Shown here: one piece after another, positions 1 to 6,364 of the stretch
Numbering within the stretch: the stretch's first letter is position 1
Layout of the letters: every line of letters begins with the position of its first letter
Origin: DASYPQ01 sp046155895
GTDB lineage: Bacteria; Planctomycetota; UBA1135; GCA-002686595
Assembly: GCA_046155895.1 (NCBI GenBank)
Contig: JBJXFB010000163.1
Location: forward strand, 1 to 17,409
Direction of reading: 5' to 3'
DNA length: 17,409 nucleotides
Notes under the pieces: generated by a model
Databases searched by the model: none
What the model was told of the DNA's origin: nothing
The model's input: the letters and a program-made list of their open reading frames with translations, nothing else
Translations under genes and position numbers: made by a program

Positions 1-69
1 CGGGAAGGCCCTTGCCTCTCCTCATCAGGGTAATCCCGGAGCCTCCGAACGAAAAACCTGGGCCTTTTC

Positions 70-103
70 GACCGAGACCGGCGCTACGCTGCGCGGCTCG
101 GTC
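70..103 (+). promoter_or_regulatory. leader hairpin upstream of the ABC-F gene
   Basis: GACCGAG (70-76) can pair with CTCGGTC (97-103). One bulged A at 77 and three further pairs (CCG 78-80 with CGG 94-96) extend the stem, leaving a 13-nt loop. It ends 14 nt before the start codon of the ABC-F gene, so it would lie in the mRNA leader and could hinder translation or stop transcription. Many antibiotic-resistance ABC-F genes are known to be controlled by leader attenuation, but no leader peptide or U-tract is visible here. In such GC-rich sequence a stem of this size can arise by chance. Confidence 0.3.
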
Positions 104-117
104 TCCCGTCCCCCGCG

Positions 118-1752
118 ATGATCTCCCTCTCAGGCATCCACAAGCACTACGGCCGGCAGCAATTGCTGGTCGACGCGAGCTTCCAGCTGAATCCCGGCGA
201 GAAAGTCGGCCTCGTGGGCCCGAACGGTTCGGGGAAATCCACGCTCTTCCGCCTGATCGTCGGGGAGGAGGACCCCGACGCGGGCGAGGTCTCCGTGCCG
301 AAGTCGCTCGCGCTCGGCTACTTCCGCCAGGACGCGGGCGAGATGTCGGGACGCATCGTTCTCGAGGAGGCCATCGCGGGCAGCGGGCGCCTCGGCGACC
401 TGCACCACGAGCTGGCGGAGCTCGAGCGCGCGCTTTCCGATCCCGAGCGCGCCGACGAGATGGACGCGATCCTCCCGCGCTTCGGGGAGGTGCAGGGCGA
501 GTACCAGGACCTCGGCGGCTACGAGATCGAAGCCCGGGCGCGCGAGGTCTTGCACGGCCTCGGCTTCGACGACGAGCGCATCGACGGCGACGTCGGCCTC
601 CTCTCCGGCGGCTGGAAGATGCGCGTCGCGATGGCCAAGGTCCTCATCGGGAAGCCCGAGGTCCTCCTGCTCGACGAGCCCACGAACCACCTCGACATCG
701 AATCGATCCTGTGGCTCGAGGGGTTCATCCGCGATTGCGGCGCGGCCGTCCTCATGACCTGCCACGACCGCGACTTCATGAACCGCGTCGTGACCTCGAT
801 CGTCGAGATCGACCAGGGCGAACTCGTCAGCTACTCGGGCGACTACGACTTCTACGACCGCGAGCGCGCCGTGCGCGCGGCCCGGCAATCGGCCCAGTAC
901 ACGCGCCAGCAGGCGATGCTCAAGAAGGAGGAGCGCTTCATCGAGCGCTTCGAGCGCCACGCCGCGAAGGCCGCGCAAGTGCAGTCGCGGGTCAAGAAGC
1001 TGGACAAGATCGAGAAGCTGGAGCCGCCGCGCGTGCGCGAGCTCGTGCCCTTCGAGTTCCGCGAGCCGCCGCGCTCGGGCAACGACGTCGCCACGCTCGC
1101 GGGGGTGTCGAAGAGCTACGGCTCGCGCGTCCTCTACGACGGCTTCGACTTCGAGATCCGTCGCGGCGAGCGCTGGTGCGTGCTCGGCGTGAACGGCGCG
1201 GGCAAGTCGACGCTGCTCAAGATGCTGGCCGGCCGCCTCCAGGCGGATTCCGGCGAGGTGCGCCTCGGGGCGGCGCTCAAGCTCGGGTACTTCTCGCAGA
1301 ACGCACTCGACCTCCTGGACCCGACGCTCACCGTGTGGGAGCAGATCGACCACGCCTTCCCCGCCGCGACGACGCCCTCCAAGCGCAGCCTGCTCGGCGC
1401 CTTCGACTTCCCCGGCGACGACATCGACAAGCACATCCGCGTGCTGTCCGGGGGCGAGCGCTCGCGGCTGATCCTGGCGCAGATGCTCTTCGACCCGCCG
1501 AACTTCCTCGTGCTCGACGAGCCGACCAACCACCTCGATCTCGCGACGAAGGAGATGCTGGTCGGGACGCTGCGCGATTTCTCGGGCACGATGATCTTCG
1601 TGAGCCACGACAGGACCTTCTTGCGCGGGCTCGCCAGCCGCGTGCTCGTGCTCCCCGGCGGCGACGCGGGCGGGAAGCCGAGCGTCTTCCACGACTCGTA
1701 CTCGAAGTGGGTCGACCATACCGGGCTCGAAGCGCCCGGCGTGCACCGTTGA
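118..1752 (+). CDS. ABC-F family ATPase (ribosome-associated type)
   Basis: This is a 544-residue soluble protein with two ABC ATPase domains and no membrane segments, the ABC-F layout (Uup, EttA and YheS relatives). Members bind the ribosomal E site and relieve stalled or drug-bound ribosomes. Domain 1 has Walker A GPNGSGKST (34-42), signature LSGGW (162-166), Walker B LLLDEPTNHLD (183-193) and an H-loop CHDRDF. A charged, probably coiled-coil linker with several Lys/Arg/Glu runs spans about 260-310. Domain 2 has Walker A GVNGAGKST (357-365), signature LSGGE (443-447) and Walker B LVLDEPTNHLD (464-474), followed by SHDRTF. The NHLD sequence after both Walker B motifs is typical of ABC-F proteins. 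There is no long C-terminal coiled coil, so it is shorter than Uup, and I cannot name the subfamily. No Shine-Dalgarno sequence precedes the ATG. The start is supported by the immediate ISLSGIHKHYG opening of the domain. The gene ends 21 bp from the convergent gene on the other strand. Confidence 0.95.
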   Translation: MISLSGIHKHYGRQQLLVDASFQLNPGEKVGLVGPNGSGKSTLFRLIVGEEDPDAGEVSVPKSLALGYFRQDAGEMSGRIVLEEAIAGSGRLGDLHHELAELERALSDPERADEMDAILPRFGEVQGEYQDLGGYEIEARAREVLHGLGFDDERIDGDVGLLSGGWKMRVAMAKVLIGKPEVLLLDEPTNHLDIESILWLEGFIRDCGAAVLMTCHDRDFMNRVVTSIVEIDQGELVSYSGDYDFYDRERAVRAARQSAQYTRQQAMLKKEERFIERFERHAAKAAQVQSRVKKLDKIEKLEPPRVRELVPFEFREPPRSGNDVATLAGVSKSYGSRVLYDGFDFEIRRGERWCVLGVNGAGKSTLLKMLAGRLQADSGEVRLGAALKLGYFSQNALDLLDPTLTVWEQIDHAFPAATTPSKRSLLGAFDFPGDDIDKHIRVLSGGERSRLILAQMLFDPPNFLVLDEPTNHLDLATKEMLVGTLRDFSGTMIFVSHDRTFLRGLASRVLVLPGGDAGGKPSVFHDSYSKWVDHTGLEAPGVHR

Positions 1753-1773
1753 TCGACCCGGAGGGGGACCCGG

Positions 1774-3240
1774 CTAGCGTTGCCGCTCGCCCTGGCGCGG
1801 GACGTGGAGCGCCAGCGTGACGAGGAAGAAGCGCTCCTCGCTGACCTTCTCGAATCGAGCCGCCACCGCCTCGCGCGCGCGGTCGGCGGCCTCGTCCTCG
1901 ACCAGGACTCTCGCGTAGGACAGGACCCACAACCGATCGCACGGGATGCCGCGCGTCGCCTCGTCGAGATCCACGAGAGGCAGCGGCGGCGAGTCGGGAT
2001 GGTAGATCGCCCATTCGAGCGGCGGCTCGCCGAAGGGATCGAACAGGACCGCGTCGCCCGCGCGCAGCTCGCGCACGAGCGCGCCGAGCGCGCCGCGCCA
2101 GTCTTCCCGCGAAGGCGTCGTGTACGTCCGATGGAGGCCGACGGCGCTCCAGGCGAGCAGCGCGGCGATCCCGAGCGCGCGTCCGAGGGCCGGGAGACGG
2201 AGGACGCCGAGCGCCACGAGGACGTAGTAGGGGACGGCCGCGAACGCGATGTACCGGACCTCGACCTTGATGCCCCGGAATCCCAGCGCGAGCACGAGGG
2301 CGACCGGCAGCAGCCACAGGAGCGCGACGAGCGCGATCCCGTCCCGCTCCCGACGCTCGGAACCGCGAGCGAACAGACGGAGCAGCGCGAGGCTCGCGGG
2401 CAGCGCGAGGATCAGTCCGCCGACGAGGAAGGTCCAGATCGGCGCGTAGGCAAATCTCCACGGGATCGACCCGTGGTCGAAGACGTTCATGATCCGCAGG
2501 AACGTGAGCGGATCGCCTGCGGCCTTCTGCGCCAGGGGGTGGTGCGGGAAGAGGGAGAGCCGCATCTGGGACGCGAACGCGTCGCTCGTGAACCACGGCA
2601 CGACGAGCAGCGCGTACACGCCCAGGCCCGCGAGGATCCGGCGCAGCGAAAGCGGATACCGTCTGCGGAAGAAAAGCGCGAAGCCGCCGAGTGCGAGCAG
2701 CGTGAACGCCATGTAGTAGTGCGTCAGCGTCGCCAGCGCCGCGCAGGCGACCAGGCTCCACCACGCGAAGGCTTGCCCGCACTGGACGGCCTTCACGAAG
2801 AGGGCGACCGTGGCCAGGCAAAGCAGCAGGAAGACGGCGTAGGGACGCGCCTCCTGCGAGTAGTAGACGAGGATCGGCGCGGTCGCGACCAGGAGCGCGG
2901 CGAGGTTCGCCACGCGCCGATCGAAGATCCGGCGGGCGATGAAGTGCGCCGGCACGATCGCCAGCGTGCCGCACACGACCGAGAGGGAGCGCGCCGGCAG
3001 CTCCGCGCCGCCGAAGAGTTCCATCCAGGCCCACACGAGCCAGAAATAGAGCGGCGGATGGCTCTCCTGGGCGGCCACGTGATCGAGCACCGCACCGAAG
3101 GAGTCGCGGGCCATCGTGACCGTCATGGCCTCGTCGAACCACAGGCTCTCGCGGCCGACGCCGAGGACGCGCAGGGCGAGCCCGAGCAGCACGATCAGGG
3201 CCAGGGCGGTCTCGTCGCGAAGCCTCGAGATCGACCGCAA
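1774..3240 (-). CDS. GT-C membrane glycosyltransferase, family 39 (ArnT/PMT-like)
   Basis: This is a 488-residue polytopic protein. It opens with a hydrophobic segment (about 11-29) and then the luminal/periplasmic motif ESLWFDEA, whose D36-E37 is the acidic pair expected of GT-C transferases using polyprenyl-phosphate sugars. Next come SHPPLYF (60-66) and YYSQEARPYA (about 130), both usual in this family. Many further hydrophobic segments follow, then a soluble C-terminal domain of about 120 residues. The likely role is transfer of a sugar from a lipid-phosphate carrier to a glycan, lipid or protein on the outer face of the cytoplasmic membrane. The acceptor cannot be read from sequence. The TTG start is chosen because AAGGA lies five bases upstream and no ATG fits the N-terminus. 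That start is nine bases after the stop of the TPR membrane protein, so the two are probably cotranscribed. Confidence 0.85.
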   Translation of the reverse strand: MRSISRLRDETALALIVLLGLALRVLGVGRESLWFDEAMTVTMARDSFGAVLDHVAAQESHPPLYFWLVWAWMELFGGAELPARSLSVVCGTLAIVPAHFIARRIFDRRVANLAALLVATAPILVYYSQEARPYAVFLLLCLATVALFVKAVQCGQAFAWWSLVACAALATLTHYYMAFTLLALGGFALFFRRRYPLSLRRILAGLGVYALLVVPWFTSDAFASQMRLSLFPHHPLAQKAAGDPLTFLRIMNVFDHGSIPWRFAYAPIWTFLVGGLILALPASLALLRLFARGSERRERDGIALVALLWLLPVALVLALGFRGIKVEVRYIAFAAVPYYVLVALGVLRLPALGRALGIAALLAWSAVGLHRTYTTPSREDWRGALGALVRELRAGDAVLFDPFGEPPLEWAIYHPDSPPLPLVDLDEATRGIPCDRLWVLSYARVLVEDEAADRAREAVAARFEKVSEERFFLVTLALHVPRQGERQR

Positions 3241-3249
3241 CGGAGTCCT

Positions 3250-5127
3250 TCAGTTCCCCGGCGGGGGTGCGGGCGACGCCCCCTGCATCTCGAGCGACTG
3301 TCGCGCGACTTCGTGCCCGGGATCGAGGCGCAGCACCTCGCGCAGCTCCGCCATCGCTTCCTCGCGCCGACCCATGAGATCCAGCGTCTTGGCGAGGTTC
3401 ATGTGGGCGTCGACGTAGCGGGCCTTCTGCCGGAGCGCCTCGCGCAGCGCGGCTTCGGCCTCGGCGAGCCGGTTGCTCTTCGCGAGCAGCACGCCGAGGT
3501 TGTTGTGGGCCTCGGGCATCTCGTCCTCGAGCGCCAAGCCCGCGCGCAGCTCGCGCTCGGCCTCCTCGGTCTGCCCGGCCGCGTCGAGCGCGCTGCCGAG
3601 GTTGGCGTGCGCCTGCGCGAGCTTGGGATCGTACCGAAGGGCGGTCCGGTAGATCGCGATCGCTTCCTCGATCCGGCCGGCGTCTTCGAGCAGCATGCCG
3701 ACGTCGTTGTAGGGCAGCGCGTAGCTCGGCCGGAGTCGCAGCGCCTCGTTGTAGTGCGCCAGCGCCTCGTCCGTCCGCCCCACGTGGGCCAGGGCGAATC
3801 CGAGGCGGAACTGCGCCGTCGGGTTGTTCTCCGAGACCTCGACCGCGTGCGTGAAGAGCGTCAGGTCGTCCTTCCACAGGCGCACCTGGTTGCGCGTCAG
3901 GACGATGCATGCCGCGAGGGCGAGGACGGAGGCCGCAGCGACGGCCGTGCGCGCCCCGCGCAGGCCCGAGAGGATCTCGCGCGCCTCGAAGGCGATGACG
4001 ATCGTCAATCCGACCATCGGCAGATAGGTGTAGCGGTCCGCCATGGCCTGGACCCCGACCTGCACGATGCCGATCACGGGCACGAGCGTGATGACGAACC
4101 ACAGCCAACCGACGCTCACCCAGGGTCTCCGCTTCAGGGAATGGAGCGCCCAGAACGTCACCGACGCGAGGAAGAGCGTCGCTCCCACCACCTGCCAGGC
4201 GGGCAGGTCCCCGAGGCCGTGCGGGTACAGGACCGACATGTCGCGCGGCACGAAGGACTTCCACACGTAGAGGAAGTAGGAGACGAGCGCGTTGGCGATC
4301 CGCGGACCGAGAGAGAGCACGTCGGACGACATCACGGCGCCGCCCCGGTCCTGCGCGATGTACGTGACGACGGAGGAGGCGAAGGCCAGCGCGAAGTAGG
4401 GGAGCTTCTCGCGCACCAGGGCGACCCAGCCCTTCGACCGCGGCAACGGCCACAGGTCGAGGAGCAGGAGGAGGAGCGGCAGGCTGACGAGCATCGGCTT
4501 GGCGGTCAGGCTCAGGACGAAGAGCGCGAGCGCGAGGAGGTAGGAGGGCTTGCGCCCGAGGAGCTTCCAATCGACCCAGAAATGCAGCGAGGCGAGGCCG
4601 AGCAGCGTGCTCAAGACGTCCTTGCGCTCCGCCGCCCAGGCGACCGACTCGACGTGCAGCGGATGCAGCGCGAAGACCCCCGCGACGAAGGCTGCCGCCC
4701 CGACGGCTCGCGTCATCCGCGCCAGCAGCAGGAACAGGAGGACCGCGCTGATGGCGTGGATGACCACGTTCGTGACGTGGTGCCCGAGCGGGTCGAGGTC
4801 GTAGAGCATCACGTCGAGCGTGTGCGAGAACCAGGTCAGCGGATGCCAGTTCCCCGAGTAGCCGACGTTGAAGGCCCACGCGATCGCCTCCGCCGTGAAC
4901 CCTTCCTGCACGTGCGGGTTCTCGACGATGTAGACGCCGTCGTCGAAGTTGATGAAATCGTTCTGCCGGACCGGCTCGTAGGCGACCGCGACGGCGGCGG
5001 CGAGGTGGACCGAGATCCAGGCGAGGACCGAGCTTCGCGGCCGGATCGTCCCCTCGGGAGGGAGGGGCGGCCCCGGACGCGCTCGGCGCGCCCCGCGGTC
5101 GACGTGCTTGCCTGAACTGCGGTTCAC
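3250..5127 (-). CDS. TMTC-like GT-C membrane protein with C-terminal TPR array
   Basis: This 625-residue protein has two halves. The N-terminal half (to about 425) starts with a membrane segment (33-50), then QNDFINFDDGVYI with D62-D63, the expected GT-C acidic pair. HPLTWFSHTLD, GHHVTNVVIHA and FALHPLHVESVAWAAERKD (Asp170) follow, then several more membrane segments. This order (FDD, HPLT, GHH.TN..H, LHP.H.E.VA, RKD/RAD) matches eukaryotic TMTC proteins, the O-mannosyltransferases that modify cadherins. The C-terminal half (about 432-615) is around five to six 34-residue TPR units, recognisable by A.Y..AL...P and NLG..L repeats. A transferase that selects proteins through its TPR domain is the likely role; this is inference from the family. 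The GTG start at 5127 is the most 5' codon before the first membrane segment, and no clear Shine-Dalgarno sequence was found. It heads the two-gene unit with the family-39 transferase. Only 65 bp separate it from the divergent SGNH gene, so the promoters for both are packed there. Confidence 0.85.
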   Translation of the reverse strand: MNRSSGKHVDRGARRARPGPPLPPEGTIRPRSSVLAWISVHLAAAVAVAYEPVRQNDFINFDDGVYIVENPHVQEGFTAEAIAWAFNVGYSGNWHPLTWFSHTLDVMLYDLDPLGHHVTNVVIHAISAVLLFLLLARMTRAVGAAAFVAGVFALHPLHVESVAWAAERKDVLSTLLGLASLHFWVDWKLLGRKPSYLLALALFVLSLTAKPMLVSLPLLLLLLDLWPLPRSKGWVALVREKLPYFALAFASSVVTYIAQDRGGAVMSSDVLSLGPRIANALVSYFLYVWKSFVPRDMSVLYPHGLGDLPAWQVVGATLFLASVTFWALHSLKRRPWVSVGWLWFVITLVPVIGIVQVGVQAMADRYTYLPMVGLTIVIAFEAREILSGLRGARTAVAAASVLALAACIVLTRNQVRLWKDDLTLFTHAVEVSENNPTAQFRLGFALAHVGRTDEALAHYNEALRLRPSYALPYNDVGMLLEDAGRIEEAIAIYRTALRYDPKLAQAHANLGSALDAAGQTEEAERELRAGLALEDEMPEAHNNLGVLLAKSNRLAEAEAALREALRQKARYVDAHMNLAKTLDLMGRREEAMAELREVLRLDPGHEVARQSLEMQGASPAPPPGN

Positions 5128-5192
5128 GCGGGCAATCTACCTGCCGCACCGGGCGGTAGGATGTGGGTTTCGGCTCCCGATCCGCCCTCGAC

Positions 5193-6356
5193 ATGAAAGC
5201 GTCCCATCCGAGGATCCTCGCGCTCGCGATCGGGTCGGTCCTGGGGTTGGGGCTCGCAGCGGCCGCGTGGGGATTGCGCCGCGTGTCGTACGGCCACCTT
5301 GTCGACCAGAACGAAGAAGTCGACTCCCTGCTGCGCGAGAGGCAGGCGGATGCAGCCCGGCCGCCGGCGGGCGGGCTGCCTCTCGAGCCGGTCGACGCGG
5401 CGACGGCCGGGACTCTCTTCTTCGCGGCCGGGCCCGTGGTCTACGACCCGCACGCCTACTACCGCCCCGAGTCGAACCTCTCGCTCGAGTTCCCGCTCGA
5501 GGGCTACCCCGGCGGCAAGTACGTGCGGAGCACGAACTCGGCCGGCGAGCGCGAGGACCACGAGACGTTCACGGCGCCGCTCGACTTGTTCGTCCTGGTC
5601 GCCGGCGATTCCCACACCGACGGCGTGTGCGAGAACCGCGAGACCTACCCGAACCTGCTCGAGGAGCGTCTGGCGCGCAGGAGTCCCGGCCGGAGCATCG
5701 AGGTCCTCAACACGGGGACGACGGGCTACTCCTTCTACAACTACCTGGGCGTGCTCGAGAAGTACGCCGGCCGGCGCCCGGCCGTGTTCATCACCGCGAT
5801 CTACGGGGGAAACGACTTCCTCGAGGTCCTGCGGCCGCACCGCTACTTCAAGCGCCTGCCGCCGCCCAAGAGAGCGCCGGAGTACTGGAAGACCCTGACG
5901 AGCCTGCGCTGGGACAACGACAAGGCCTTGAGCCAGGGCGGGAACGCGCTGCTGCTCTTCCAGCGCTACCCGGAGGAGGCCGCTCTCGGCCTGGAAGCCG
6001 CCTTCGAGGTGACCGGCGAGATCCAGCGCCGCTGCGCCGAGCTCGGGATCCCTTGGCTCGTCGTGTACATCCCGTCGGTCTACGACGGATACACCGGCGA
6101 GCAGGCGGAGCTCGTCGAGCACGTGCGCGAGCTCCTGGGTCTGGCCGAGGACGACATGAGAGCCCTGGACCGATTGGCGACGCGGCTCCTCGACCGCTTG
6201 CGCGAGCGCGGCGTGGACGTGCTCGACCTCCGCCAGCACCTCGTCCAGCAGGGCGCGCCCTGGTACTGGTCGGAGCTGCACATCAACCTGCGGGCGCACC
6301 AGAAGATCGCGGAGCTCCTCGAGCCGAGGGTCGAAGCCGCGCTCGCGCCGCGCTAG
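5193..6356 (+). CDS. membrane-anchored SGNH/GDSL hydrolase
   Basis: This protein has 387 residues. The N-terminus is a signal anchor (about 7-27, rich in Ala, Leu and Gly) after a short basic stretch, placing the enzyme outside the cytoplasmic membrane. Block I is AGDSH (137-141) with nucleophile Ser140. The NTGTTGYS stretch resembles block II. Block III is YGGND (204-208). Near the C-terminus SELHIN carries His363, with Glu361 where this family usually has Asp, and the downstream LRAH resembles the usual N..GH. Such proteins act as esterases or acyltransferases on surface polysaccharides, and the neighbouring GT-C glycosyltransferases make that plausible here. The ATG at 5193 is preferred because it gives a compact signal anchor. 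A GTG at 5163 is in frame, but its AGGA lies only one base away, too close to serve. The gene is divergent from the TPR membrane protein and converges on the sulfatase gene with no intervening base. Confidence 0.83.
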   Translation: MKASHPRILALAIGSVLGLGLAAAAWGLRRVSYGHLVDQNEEVDSLLRERQADAARPPAGGLPLEPVDAATAGTLFFAAGPVVYDPHAYYRPESNLSLEFPLEGYPGGKYVRSTNSAGEREDHETFTAPLDLFVLVAGDSHTDGVCENRETYPNLLEERLARRSPGRSIEVLNTGTTGYSFYNYLGVLEKYAGRRPAVFITAIYGGNDFLEVLRPHRYFKRLPPPKRAPEYWKTLTSLRWDNDKALSQGGNALLLFQRYPEEAALGLEAAFEVTGEIQRRCAELGIPWLVVYIPSVYDGYTGEQAELVEHVRELLGLAEDDMRALDRLATRLLDRLRERGVDVLDLRQHLVQQGAPWYWSELHINLRAHQKIAELLEPRVEAALAPR

Positions 6357-6364
6357 CTAGCGCG
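6349..6364. repeat. 16-bp palindrome holding two convergent stop codons
   Basis: CGCGCTAGCTAGCGCG is a perfect palindrome centred between 6356 and 6357. Its left half contains the TAG stop of the SGNH gene and its right half, on the other strand, the TAG stop of the sulfatase gene, so the two genes meet with zero spacing. With no loop it would form a poor RNA hairpin. No U-tract is present, so a terminator role is doubtful. Confidence 0.9.

Noticed and set aside
12..1820. Open frame of 602 codons overlapping the ABC-F gene on the same strand
   Set aside because: It is an Arg/Pro-rich frame without similarity to any fold. The overlapping frame has all ABC motifs twice.
1780..5115. Open frame of 1111 codons on the plus strand opposite the glycosyltransferase pair
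   Set aside because: It is made of Arg, Glu, Asp, Gln and His runs typical of the reverse complement of GC-rich coding sequence. No motif was found and the opposite strand is well supported.
5128..5192. Inverted repeat CTACC...GGTAG near 5140-5160 as an operator
   Set aside because: The arms are only five bases with imperfect inner pairing, which is expected by chance in this composition.
1328..5194. Long open frame of 1288 codons on the minus strand crossing three genes
   Set aside because: Its translation is Arg/Ala/Pro/Gly-rich with no domain, while the frames at 1774-3240 and 3250-5127 show clear membrane and TPR patterns. It is a GC-rich frame shadow.
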